The position numbers were made by a program, and so were the translations under genes. Shown piece after piece: positions 51,224 to 59,546 of a stretch of 64,000 nucleotides of DNA. Origin of the DNA: Planctomonas deserti (GTDB lineage Bacteria > Actinomycetota > Actinomycetes > Actinomycetales > Microbacteriaceae). The stretch is taken from NCBI RefSeq assembly GCF_003067705.1, contig NZ_QANL01000004.1, positions 372,001 to 436,000 of the forward strand, read 5' to 3'. The notes beneath the pieces are model-generated. The model ran no database searches. It saw only the letters and a program-made list of their open reading frames with translations, and had not been told where the DNA came from. Numbering within the stretch: the first letter of the stretch is position 1; each line of letters starts with the position of its first letter.

Positions 51224-52129
51224 CTACATCGTCCAGGGCTCGGCGTGCACGTCCACCTCGTCGGACCAGTGGCGCTGCAGGGCGAACAGCTCGTCCACGA
51301 TGTCCGCGTGAAGCGGCTCGACGCGATGGCTAACCTCGACGAGCTCGTCGAGGTGCCTGCGGCGGCTGGCGGACCCGACTGTCGACACGACCTGCGGGGT
51401 GCTGTGCGCGAATCGCATGCAGAACTCCGCCCAGCTCGCGATTCCCGACCGCTCGAAGATCGGCGCGACCTCGACCGCCCGCTCCTGGAGGTAAGGCAGC
51501 CACGCCGCTCCGGGCACGTCGCGGAGGGTGTGCACCGGCGCGCCGCTGACCGTGCGCATCGAGATGATGGACGCGTCCCGCTGCAGGAGCTCGTCCCACA
51601 GCTCGTTCGACGCGAAGCGCTGCAGCGGGTTGAGGTAGAGGATGAAGCCGTCGACGAGCCCCTCGAGGTGGCCCGCGCGCAGGGCGGCGAGCGGTGCTGC
51701 CGACGTCCACGGGAAGATCTCCAGCACGAAGCGCCCGACGAGACCCTCGTCCCGGATCCCGCGCAGCTCGTCGAGGATCGGTCCACCGCTGACCATGGCC
51801 TCGGCGAACTCGTCGGTCGCGCTGAGCTGACCGACAGCGATCCTCTCGATACCGAGCGGCTCGACGTTCTCGGCGAGGGTGGCGCGTACCGACGCCGCCG
51901 TGCCGCCGCCGAGCTTGACGATGAGCGGAGGGATGGCGTCGCGGTTCTCCGCGAACACCTCCCCCAGGACCTCGAGCGCGTGGTCGTACTGCCGCGACGT
52001 GTGCATCCACAGCCCGGCGTCGATGGCGGCCCGAGCCATGGCGCGCTGCTGCTCGCGGGGCACGTCGGCGTGCCCGAGGCGGGTGGTCCCGTAGATGAAG
52101 GGGGGAAAATCGGAGAGCGGTCGCGTCAT
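51224..52129 (-). CDS. Aldo/keto reductase family protein
   Basis: 301 residues. IYGTTRLGHADVPREQQRAMARAAIDAGLWMHTSRQYDHALEVLGEVF follows the AKR start with the Asp/Tyr region altered (MHTSRQY where most have DTAxxY), and STVGSASRRRHLDELVE is the C-terminal NADP-binding segment. The unusual active-site region means catalysis may differ. ATG start 9 nt after the neighbouring RibD-like stop; the two are probably one unit. Confidence 0.8.
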   Translation of the reverse strand: MTRPLSDFPPFIYGTTRLGHADVPREQQRAMARAAIDAGLWMHTSRQYDHALEVLGEVFAENRDAIPPLIVKLGGGTAASVRATLAENVEPLGIERIAVGQLSATDEFAEAMVSGGPILDELRGIRDEGLVGRFVLEIFPWTSAAPLAALRAGHLEGLVDGFILYLNPLQRFASNELWDELLQRDASIISMRTVSGAPVHTLRDVPGAAWLPYLQERAVEVAPIFERSGIASWAEFCMRFAHSTPQVVSTVGSASRRRHLDELVEVSHRVEPLHADIVDELFALQRHWSDEVDVHAEPWTM

Positions 52130-52138
52130 CCCGCCAGG

Positions 52139-52705
52139 CTACTGACGCCCTACGACGGCGTAGTGCAGGTAGACGACGCCGTTGCCGAAGCGGCGCTCGT
52201 CGAGCAGCTCGAGGTCGACGCGCAGCCCATCCGGTAAGAACCGGTTGCCGCCGCCGACTGCGACGGGCGAGACGAACAGCTGCACCTCGTCGACGAGCCC
52301 CGACCGCAATGCCTGCGCCGCCAGGTGGGGGCCGCTGATCGACAGGTCGCGGTCGGCCTCCGCCTTCCAGGCGCGGATGCGCCCGGGGTGGAACTCCCGC
52401 TCGATGCGGGTGCGCGCCGTCACGGCGGCTTCGGGCAGGGTCGAGGAGAAGACCACCTTGTCGGCCGAGCGCCAGATGTCGGCGTACTCGCGCATCACGT
52501 CGGGCTCGCCCTCCCCGCCAAGCGTCTCCCACACCGAGAGAACCTCGTACATGCGCCTGCCGTAGAGGTAGGTGCCGATGGGGCGCTCGACCTCGTTGAC
52601 GAAGGCGTGCACCTCCTCGTCGGGGACGCTCCAGTCGAAGCGCCCGCCGGTGTCGGCGACGTAGCCGTCCAGTGAGGTGATGCCGGTGTACAGGAGTCGG
52701 GCCAC
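52139..52705 (-). CDS. Dihydrofolate reductase / RibD C-terminal family protein
   Basis: 188 residues. TGITSLDGYVADTGGRFDWSVPDEEVHAFVNEVE is the common N-terminus of small actinobacterial RibD_C reductases (YyaP/YwjB type), with YLYGRRMYEVLSVWE and ISGPHLAAQALRSGLVDEVQLFVSPVAVGGGNRFLPDG for NADPH binding. GTG start with GGAAGGG upstream. Unlikely to be the main folA. Adjacent to the AKR gene. Confidence 0.88.
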   Translation of the reverse strand: MARLLYTGITSLDGYVADTGGRFDWSVPDEEVHAFVNEVERPIGTYLYGRRMYEVLSVWETLGGEGEPDVMREYADIWRSADKVVFSSTLPEAAVTARTRIEREFHPGRIRAWKAEADRDLSISGPHLAAQALRSGLVDEVQLFVSPVAVGGGNRFLPDGLRVDLELLDERRFGNGVVYLHYAVVGRQ

Positions 52706-52833
52706 GGCCGGTTTCCCTTCCGCTCGTCGGGGATCGTTGGCCGAACGCTACGCCGCCGCGGACGCCGTCGCCCGGCGCTGACGCCAACACCTGCCCCCAC
52801 CGGCTCGGTGCCCGGGTACACGAACGGCGCCGA

Positions 52834-52852
52834 TCCGGGCGGAAGGCCCGGA
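52834..52852 (-). terminator. Hairpin after flgE
   Basis: TCCGGGC (52834-52840), 5-nt loop, GCCCGGA (52846-52852), 20 bp after the flgE stop on the minus strand; likely end of the flgB-to-flgE transcript. Confidence 0.5.
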
Positions 52853-52872
52853 CCGACGCCGCGTGCGCCGGA

Positions 52873-54045
52873 CTAGCGCTTCAGGTTGGTGAGCTCCTGA
52901 AGCACCTCGTCCGAGGTGGTGATGATGCGGGCGTTCGCCTGGAAGCCGCGCTGGGCGACGATCAGGTTGGTGAACTCCTGCGAGAGGTCGACGTTGGACA
53001 TCTCGAGCGTGCCGCTGCTGACCGTGCCGCGGCCGTCGGCGCCGGGAGCGCCGATCGTGGCGGCGCCGGAGTTGAACGTCGCGCGGTAGGTCGAGCCGCC
53101 GGCCTTCTCCAGACCGGCCGAGTTCGCGAAGGTCGCGAGCGAGAGCCGGCCCACCGCCTCCGAGGCGCCATTGGTGAAGGAGCCGATGACCGTGCCGTCC
53201 TTGCCGACGCTGAAGCCGGCGAAGGTTCCGGCGCTGCGGCCGTCCTGGCCGCTGACGGCGAGGGTGCTGAGCTTGGCGTAGCCGGTGATGGAGTCGAGCT
53301 GCACGGTGACGCCGCCCACGGTGACGTTCCCGCCGCCGGTCTGCAGGCCGTTGGCGAAGGTCAGGGACCCGGCGCCCGTCGCGCCCGTGCCGTCGGCACC
53401 CGCGACGTCCCAGCCGGCGGCCGAGCGGGTGAAGGTCAGCGTGAGGGTGCGGGACCTGCCGGCCGCGTCGAAGGCCTCGATGTCGCGGACGAGTTGGGTG
53501 CCGACGGCCGCATCGGAGGGCAGGTTGCCGCCGATGGTCGCGGTGCTCGTCGCGATGGCGCCGGCAACCGTGTTCATCGGAAGGGTCAGGTCGCCGATGC
53601 GGCCACCCTCGTTGACGACGCCGTTCACGGCGGGGAGGCCCTGGACGATGGAGCCGTCGGGCGTGACGAGGCGGCCCGCCGCGTCGACGTCGAAGGCCCC
53701 CGCGCGGGAGTACAGCGTCTCGTTGCCCTGGCGGGTCACGAAGAAGCCGTCACCGGAGATCATCATGTCCGTGGCGCGGCCCGTCGCCTGCGACGAGCCC
53801 TGGGCGAAGTTGGTGCTGATGCCGGCGACCTGCACGCCGAGGCCCACCTGGGCGGGGTTGGTGCCGCCGAGTCCGGCCTGCGGGCCGCCCGCGCCCTGGG
53901 TGAGCTGCGAGAGCGTGTCCTGGAACTGGACCGCGGAGCCCTTGAAGCCGGCGGTGTTGACGTTGGCGATGTTGTTGCCGGTCACGTCGAGCATGGTCTG
54001 GTGCGAGCGGAGGCCGGAGATGCCGGAGTAGAGCGAGCGAAGCAT
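52873..54045 (-). CDS. flgE: Flagellar hook protein FlgE
   Basis: 390 residues. N-terminus MLRSLYSGISGLRSHQTMLDVTGNNIANVNTAGFKGS and C-terminus LSQEFTNLIVAQRGFQANARIITTSDEVLQELTNLKR are the coiled-coil rod/hook signatures; the middle is a Gly/Ala/Thr-rich beta domain. Polymer of the hook, exported by the FlhA/B-FliPQR system. It ends the flgB-to-flgE block; the next gene in the usual order, flbD, is 16 kb away. Confidence 0.96.
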   Translation of the reverse strand: MLRSLYSGISGLRSHQTMLDVTGNNIANVNTAGFKGSAVQFQDTLSQLTQGAGGPQAGLGGTNPAQVGLGVQVAGISTNFAQGSSQATGRATDMMISGDGFFVTRQGNETLYSRAGAFDVDAAGRLVTPDGSIVQGLPAVNGVVNEGGRIGDLTLPMNTVAGAIATSTATIGGNLPSDAAVGTQLVRDIEAFDAAGRSRTLTLTFTRSAAGWDVAGADGTGATGAGSLTFANGLQTGGGNVTVGGVTVQLDSITGYAKLSTLAVSGQDGRSAGTFAGFSVGKDGTVIGSFTNGASEAVGRLSLATFANSAGLEKAGGSTYRATFNSGAATIGAPGADGRGTVSSGTLEMSNVDLSQEFTNLIVAQRGFQANARIITTSDEVLQELTNLKR

Positions 54046-54100
54046 GGAAGCTGCCTTTCGGAAATGATTACGCGGTTGGTGTGTGCGGAAGATCTGGTGG

Positions 54101-54595
54101 TCAGAGAGAGGAGGACGAGGCCGGGGAGGCCGGCGAGCCGGATGCGGCGGGCGAAGCCGGGGACGTCGGTGATGCCGGCGAGCCGGATGCGGCGGCCGTG
54201 ATGCCGGCGATCACGTCGAGGGAGACGGCCTTGCCGTCGACGGTCACCTGGGGCACGGCCCCCGCGTAGGAGACCGAGGTGGCGGTTCCGGTGACCGTGG
54301 CCCCGTCCGGTCCCGCGTAGGAGACCTGCTTGCCGATGAGCGAGGCGGACGCCATGCGCATCTGCAGCGAGAAGTTCTCCTCGCTGGTGGTGGTCATCGC
54401 CGTGATCTTCTCCATCATGGCGAGCTGGGTCGTCTGGGCGATCATCTCGTTGGTGTCCATGGGCGAGCTCGGGTCCTGGTTGCGGAGCTGCGACACGAGC
54501 AGGGACATGAAGACCTCGCCGTCCATGGTCTGCTTGGGCGCGCGGGTCGGCGTGGTCGTGGGCGAAGTGGTCGCGGAAATCGCGTCGATGGGCAT
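54101..54595 (-). CDS. flgD: Flagellar hook-capping protein FlgD (short)
   Basis: 164 residues. The FlgD signature MDGEVFMSLLVSQLRNQDPSSPMDTNEMIAQTTQLAMMEKI is near residues 24-64; the following beta domain is short, and the C-terminus is a Ser/Pro/Ala repeat (SPASPTSPASPAAS...) encoded by repeated GCCGGCGAGCCGGATGCGGC blocks. Scaffold for hook assembly. ATG with GAGGAG upstream; lies between fliK and flgE as in Bacillus. Confidence 0.9.
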   Translation of the reverse strand: MPIDAISATTSPTTTPTRAPKQTMDGEVFMSLLVSQLRNQDPSSPMDTNEMIAQTTQLAMMEKITAMTTTSEENFSLQMRMASASLIGKQVSYAGPDGATVTGTATSVSYAGAVPQVTVDGKAVSLDVIAGITAAASGSPASPTSPASPAASGSPASPASSSSL

Positions 54596-54612
54596 GGGAA
54601 CTCCTCAGGTCT

Positions 54613-56280
54613 CTAGGCGAGCACGTCGATGGTGGGAAGCGGCCCGTAGGCCGAGGCGCGGGGCGCGCGCTCGGTGGCGGATGCGATGGGCTGTCGGCCG
54701 GAGCCGCGCTCACCGAAGGGCCGGGGCCGCTCGGGCGCGTGCCCGCGCGGGTCGGACGGCTGGTTCTGCGACGACAGGTCCAGGCTCGTCTGCAGGCCCG
54801 TTGCGGCGATGTCCCGGCGCAGGTCCGGCAGGATCGCCCGCACCGCGTCTCGACCGAGGTCGGAGGCGGCGAACAGCTGCACCTGCATGGACTCCGCCGA
54901 GACGTGGGCGCGCACGGTGACGGGCCCGAGGTTGTCGGGAGCGAGGGTGACGGTGACGACGTGCTCGCCGTGACCCGCGGCCGCGAGGGTGAAGATCGGC
55001 TTGGCGAGCTGCGCGGGCAGTGGAACCGGGGCCGAAGGCGCGGCGGGGGTCGCCGTGGCGGGTGCTGCTGCCGCGGGAACGCCGACCGGGGCCGTTTGAG
55101 GCGCGGCGGCCGGCGCGGCGGTCGTTGCCGACGTCGACTGCACCGCCGTGTCCTCCGGGCGCGATGGCGCGCGGACGGCTGGAGTCGACGCGGCGACCAC
55201 CGCGGCCGGCGATCCCGGTGTGACCGTCACCGCAGCGGTGGTTGCGGCGGCGACGACCGGCGTGCCGGCCGTCGCGTGGCCGGCGGGAGCCGTGGGCGCG
55301 CCGGCCGCGGAACCCGCGGACGTCTCCGCGATGACGGCGGTCCCGGGCACGGCGGTGGCCGCTGTTCCCGTCGTGCTCATGGGTGCGGTTGCCGCAGCGG
55401 TACCGGCAGCGGATGCCGCAGCCGGGATGCTCGTGCCGGCCGTCGGCGTCGCGGCCTTGGCGGGCGAGTCGCCCTCAATCGGCGCGGAGGGTGCCCATCC
55501 CGCGGACACGGGCGTGCCGGATACCGGTGCGGCGGGAGCAAGCGGGGTCGACGTCCCCGCGGTGCGGGCGGCCGTGGCGTCGGTGCCGAGCGTCGCGGTG
55601 GGGGCGACAGCCGGGACAACGGCACGGTCGGGGGCGGCGGCAGGGGTGGCGACCGTGGCGGCCTCGGTGATCAGGGCGCCGTCGGTCGGCGGGGCGGCCG
55701 GGGCGGTCGGCGGGGCGGCCGGGGCGGTCGGGTGCCCCGCGGTCCCGTCGGCCGGAACCGGGTCGGAAGCAGGGTGGGTGTCGGTGTCGGCTTCGTCGAC
55801 GGCAGCACCGCTCGCGGGGTCTGCGGCATCCTCAGCCGCGGCGTCGGTCGCGGGACGCGCCCCCGGATCGACGTCGAGCGCGGCGGCAGGCAGCGGGCGG
55901 ACCGGCGGCCAGGAGGCCGCGAGCGGGGCGACGGGCGAAGCGGTCATGACGGCGATGACGGCGGCGGCGGCGGCGGCGGCGGACGCGTCCTGAGTGGAAT
56001 CAGTGGTCGCGACGGGCGGTGCACTGGGCGTCGATACGGGCGCCGAGACGGGCGCTGAGGGGGCGGACGCGGAGCCCTGCCCGCCGGCCATCGCGCCGCC
56101 GTTCGCGGACGCCGCGGCCGGAGCCGTTGCGGGACCGGTGGAACGGCCGGAGCCGGCGGGGGCCGCGACGGCCAGCATGGCGGCGCCGAAGCCGTCCGCA
56201 CCCGAGGACGCGGACGAGCCGCTCGTCGCGTCCGTCCCGACGGGCGAGGCGGCGCGCGGCGCGGTGAGGATCAGGTTCAC
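54613..56280 (-). CDS. fliK: Flagellar hook-length control protein FliK
   Basis: 555 residues from GTG 56280 (GGAGGATC upstream), overlapping the NlpC/P60 stop as GTGA. Residues about 30-420 are Ala/Pro/Thr-rich and unstructured, as expected of the molecular ruler part; the conserved C-terminal domain reads HVVTVTLAPDNLGPVTVRAHVSAESMQVQLFAASDLGRDAVRAILPDLRRDIAATGL. The Ala/Thr content is extreme even for FliK. Measures hook length and triggers the FlhB switch. Confidence 0.9.
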   Translation of the reverse strand: MNLILTAPRAASPVGTDATSGSSASSGADGFGAAMLAVAAPAGSGRSTGPATAPAAASANGGAMAGGQGSASAPSAPVSAPVSTPSAPPVATTDSTQDASAAAAAAAVIAVMTASPVAPLAASWPPVRPLPAAALDVDPGARPATDAAAEDAADPASGAAVDEADTDTHPASDPVPADGTAGHPTAPAAPPTAPAAPPTDGALITEAATVATPAAAPDRAVVPAVAPTATLGTDATAARTAGTSTPLAPAAPVSGTPVSAGWAPSAPIEGDSPAKAATPTAGTSIPAAASAAGTAAATAPMSTTGTAATAVPGTAVIAETSAGSAAGAPTAPAGHATAGTPVVAAATTAAVTVTPGSPAAVVAASTPAVRAPSRPEDTAVQSTSATTAAPAAAPQTAPVGVPAAAAPATATPAAPSAPVPLPAQLAKPIFTLAAAGHGEHVVTVTLAPDNLGPVTVRAHVSAESMQVQLFAASDLGRDAVRAILPDLRRDIAATGLQTSLDLSSQNQPSDPRGHAPERPRPFGERGSGRQPIASATERAPRASAYGPLPTIDVLA

Positions 56281-57056
56281 AGCGATCCTCCGCTCATCAG
56301 GCTGCTGCGCAAGGCGGCGGTGGCGAGGTCGGTCGTGCCGGGAGCGAGGGCGCTGCCCGCCGCGCCGATCCCCGCCGGGGCGGCGAGGGCGGCCGTGGCA
56401 GCGGCGATGGTCTTCTCCGGAGCGACGCGGCGGATGGTCACGATCTCCGACTCCGGGAAGTAGACCGAGTTGATCTTCACCCTGTCGCCCGGCTTGGGTG
56501 CATAGAGGATCTTGTTGTCGCCGAGGTAGATGGAGATGTGGCCGCCGTTGTCGTTGACGATGAGGTCGCCCGGCCTGGCATCCTTCAGGGACGTCACCTC
56601 GGTGCCGAGCGTCGACTGGCCCGACACGAGCCGGGGCACGTCGACGCCGAGGTCCTTCATCACGCGCTGCACGAGGCCCGAGCAGTCGATGCCGTTCGCG
56701 TCCTCGCCGCCGAGCTCGTAGGGCACGCCGAGGTACTTCTTCGCCGTCTCGACGATGGCGTCGCCGGTGATCCCGCTCGCGCCGGGCAGGGCCGCGCCGG
56801 TGGGCGCCGTCGCCTTCGCGCCCGCGGATCCCGTGGCGAGGGTCGCGCCCGCGGCACCGGCAGCGGCAGCGGCACCCGGTGCGCCACCCGCGGCCGCACC
56901 GGTCGCGCTCTCCGCCTGGGCGAGTGCGCCGGCGAACGTGGTCGCGGACGACGACCCGGTGCTGGACCTGGCGGTGCCGCCCGAGAGGCCCGGGGACAGC
57001 TGGGTGATGGTGGACTGGATCTGCTGGACGCGACCGAGGACGTCGGCGATGCTCAT
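56277..57056 (-). CDS. NlpC/P60 peptidase encoded inside the flagellar operon
   Basis: 259 residues from ATG 57056, overlapping the fliJ stop (ATGA) and the fliK start. N-terminal helix (MSIADVLGRVQQIQSTITQL), an Ala/Gly linker to about 95, then the NlpC/P60 fold with Cys125 in DCSGLVQ, His173 in GGHISIYLG and the GDLIV segment. Cleaves peptide stems of peptidoglycan. No classic signal peptide is seen, so it may be exported by the flagellar machinery. Likely makes room for the rod, the job done by the FlgJ muramidase in proteobacteria. Confidence 0.88.
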   Translation of the reverse strand: MSIADVLGRVQQIQSTITQLSPGLSGGTARSSTGSSSATTFAGALAQAESATGAAAGGAPGAAAAAGAAGATLATGSAGAKATAPTGAALPGASGITGDAIVETAKKYLGVPYELGGEDANGIDCSGLVQRVMKDLGVDVPRLVSGQSTLGTEVTSLKDARPGDLIVNDNGGHISIYLGDNKILYAPKPGDRVKINSVYFPESEIVTIRRVAPEKTIAAATAALAAPAGIGAAGSALAPGTTDLATAALRSSLMSGGSL

Positions 57057-57487
57057 CGGGTCGCCTCCGGGGAGGTGCGGTGCCACGCGGTGGACGCGAC
57101 CTCGTCGAGCACGAGCTGCTCGGCGCGTGCGTCCTCGGTGAGCACGCGCTCCGTGTGCTTGACCTCGAGCTTCTCGAGGCCGATGGAACGGGTGCGGGCG
57201 GCGTTGAACGCGGCCTGGGCGCTGTCGACATCGGCGCGCCGGGACGCGGCCATGGCGTCGAGCTCGGCGAGCATGCCGCGGGTGGATGCGCGGGCGGCGC
57301 TCACGGCGAACAGGGTGGCGGAGTCGGTGACGGCCACGGGCTCGCCCGCGAGCACGGCGGCCGTGCGGGCGCGACGCGCGGTCGCCTCGGCGAGCCGGGC
57401 GTTGGCGGACGCGAGGGCGCTGCCCGCCTCGTCCTGCTGGGCGTGACGCAGCCGGAGCAGTCCGGCGAGCGAGAAGGCGCGGCTCAT
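57053..57487 (-). CDS. fliJ: FliJ-like flagellar export chaperone
   Basis: 144 residues, nearly all helical and coiled-coil like (RLRHAQQDEAGSALASANARLAEATARRARTAAVLAG... RLDELDAMAASRRADVDSAQAAFNAARTRSIGLEKLEVKHTERV pattern). Sequence is divergent; the call rests on length, coiled coil and place between fliI and the hook genes. Stops and starts overlap neighbours by 4 nt. Confidence 0.8.
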   Translation of the reverse strand: MSRAFSLAGLLRLRHAQQDEAGSALASANARLAEATARRARTAAVLAGEPVAVTDSATLFAVSAARASTRGMLAELDAMAASRRADVDSAQAAFNAARTRSIGLEKLEVKHTERVLTEDARAEQLVLDEVASTAWHRTSPEATR

Positions 57488-58812
57488 GCCGGCACCCCCA
57501 ACATGCGGCAGAGCTCAGCGAGGCGCTGCCACGCGTCCGCGGAGGAGGTGCCGTCGTCCATCCGCTGACGCAGGAACGCATTGATCGCGCCCTCGTTGTC
57601 CACGGCGGCGTCGACGAGCGGGTTCGTGCCGCGCTGGTAGGCGCCGACGTCGAGCAGGTCCTGCGCGGTGCGCCGTGCGGCGAGCACGCTGCGCAGGGCT
57701 GTGGCCATGCCGGTCTGCTCGCGCGGGAGCACCTTCGAGGCGACGCGGGACACGGATCCGAGCACGTCGACGGACGGGAAGTGTCCCACGACGGCGAGCT
57801 TGCGGTCGAGCACGACGTGGCCGTCGAGGATCGAGCGCGCCGCGTCCGCGATGGGCTCGTTGTGATCGTCGCCGTCCACGAGCACGGTGTACATGCCGGT
57901 GACGGAGCCGATCCTGTCGGTGCCGGCGCGCTCGAGCAGCTGGGCGAGCACGGAGAACGTCGACGGCGGGTATCCGCGCGTCGCGGGAGGCTCGCCGACG
58001 GACAGGCCGATCTCGCGCTGCGCCATCGCGACGCGGGTCAGCGAGTCCATCATGAGCACAACGTCCGAGCCGCGGTCGCGGAAGGACTCGGCGATGCGGG
58101 TGGCGACGAAGGCGGCGCGCAGGCGCATCATGGCGGGCTCGTCGGAGGTCGACACGACGACGATCGAGCGCGCGAGGCCCTCGGGACCGAGGTCGTCCTC
58201 GAGGAACTCGCGCACCTCGCGGCCGCGCTCCCCCACCAGGGCGACGACGGACACCTCGGCGTCCGTGCCGCGGGCGATCATCGACAGCAGCGAGGACTTG
58301 CCGACGCCGGATCCGGCGAACAGGCCGAGGCGCTGACCGCGGCCGACGGTGGTCATGGTGTCGAGCACGCGCACGCCGAGCTGGAGCGGCGTGTCGATGC
58401 GGGCGCGCTGCATGGAGTTCGGCGTCTCGTGGTCGAGCGGCACCATGGCGTCGACCTCGAGCGGACCCTTGCCGTCGATGGGGCGGCCGAGGCCGTCGAG
58501 CACCCGGCCGAAGAGGCCGCGGCCGGTCGGGACGAGGATAGGCGCGCCCTTGGAGCGCGCCGGCGCTCCAGCGCTCACGCCGGCCATGCGACCGAGCGGC
58601 ATGCAACGCACCCCGTCCGGGGTCGTCGCGACGACCTCGGCGTCGACGCCGGCACCGTCCCCGATGGTGACGATGTCACCGATGGCGGCGTCGAGGCCGC
58701 GGACGACGGCGCCGAGGCCGACGATCGACGAGACGACGCCGACGCGCTCGGGTCGGGCCGCGGAGAGCGCGGAGGAGACGGCGGCGGGGCGAGGGTTCCA
58801 GACGAGGGTCAT
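57484..58812 (-). CDS. fliI: Flagellum-specific ATPase FliI
   Basis: 442 residues. Walker A GSGVGKSS at about 168-175, GERGREVREFLEDDLG, Walker B VVLMMDSLTRVAMAQREIGL, and GEPPATRGYPPSTFSVLAQLLERAG are the standard F1-beta/FliI motifs. Drives export of rod, hook and filament proteins with FliH and FliJ. Full length. ATGA overlap with fliH. Confidence 0.97.
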   Translation of the reverse strand: MTLVWNPRPAAVSSALSAARPERVGVVSSIVGLGAVVRGLDAAIGDIVTIGDGAGVDAEVVATTPDGVRCMPLGRMAGVSAGAPARSKGAPILVPTGRGLFGRVLDGLGRPIDGKGPLEVDAMVPLDHETPNSMQRARIDTPLQLGVRVLDTMTTVGRGQRLGLFAGSGVGKSSLLSMIARGTDAEVSVVALVGERGREVREFLEDDLGPEGLARSIVVVSTSDEPAMMRLRAAFVATRIAESFRDRGSDVVLMMDSLTRVAMAQREIGLSVGEPPATRGYPPSTFSVLAQLLERAGTDRIGSVTGMYTVLVDGDDHNEPIADAARSILDGHVVLDRKLAVVGHFPSVDVLGSVSRVASKVLPREQTGMATALRSVLAARRTAQDLLDVGAYQRGTNPLVDAAVDNEGAINAFLRQRMDDGTSSADAWQRLAELCRMLGVPA

Positions 58813-59546
58813 GACGCGGCCCTCCGCGCCAGGGACGCGGCGTCCACCGGGGACGGGAACGCGGAGACAGGGGCAGGGGCAGGGGCAGGGGCAGGGGCAG
58901 GGGCAGGGGAGATCATCGTGGCGGATGCGCCAGCCGCGGGCGAGGCGGGAACAAGAAGCGCCTCGCGCACCCGGGTCATGGCGGTGCTGATGCGGGCATC
59001 GAGGAAGCCGTCGTCGAGGTCTGCGACCGCGTCGCCGGAAGCCACCGACGGGTCGGCCACGAAGGTGAGGCGCGAGCGGCGGCGCAGGTTGTCGTCGAGC
59101 GCGGCGAGGTCGCAGGGGTTGAGCCGGACGGCGCGGACGGAGTCCGGGGCCGCCATGGTGAGCACGCGTTCCACCGCGAGCCGGGCCGCCACCTCGGCGA
59201 CGCTCAGCTCCTGGCCGACGAGGGCCTCCGCGAGCTGCACGGCGAGGGTCACGATGGACTCCTCGGCCTCGGATACGAGCGGGAGGGCCCGCTCGTCGAG
59301 CGCCCGCGTCGCGGCAGCGAGGGCGGTCAGGGCGCGCTCGGTGCGCTCCTCGGCGGCACGTAGGGCAGCCGCGTGCTCCGCCTCGCGGCGCGCGTCGCGC
59401 TCCGCGATCTCGGCCGCCGCGGCGCGGAGGCCTGCGGCGTAGCCCGCCGCGTGGCCCTGGGCGACGCCGCGGGCCTCGGCGGCGGCGCGGCCGCCGTCGC
59501 GCAGGGCGGGGAACGCCATGCGTGCGAACACTGCCTCAGTCGACAT
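58809..59546 (-). CDS. fliH: FliH-like flagellar assembly protein
   Basis: 245 residues. Glu/Ala/Arg-rich helical N-terminal half, then the FliH C-terminal segment LPLVSEAEESIVTLAVQLAEALVGQELSVAEVAARLAVERVL. Regulates FliI. The C-terminus contains an (AP)n stretch encoded by six tandem GGGCAG units at 58871-58906. Its start overlaps fliG by 11 nt. Confidence 0.87.
   Translation of the reverse strand: MSTEAVFARMAFPALRDGGRAAAEARGVAQGHAAGYAAGLRAAAAEIAERDARREAEHAAALRAAEERTERALTALAAATRALDERALPLVSEAEESIVTLAVQLAEALVGQELSVAEVAARLAVERVLTMAAPDSVRAVRLNPCDLAALDDNLRRRSRLTFVADPSVASGDAVADLDDGFLDARISTAMTRVREALLVPASPAAGASATMISPAPAPAPAPAPAPVSAFPSPVDAASLARRAAS
58871..58906. repeat. Six tandem GGGCAG units in fliH
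   Basis: Perfect hexamer repeat in frame near the 3' end of fliH, encoding an alternating Ala-Pro tail. Copy number changes would alter tail length without frameshift. Confidence 0.9.
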
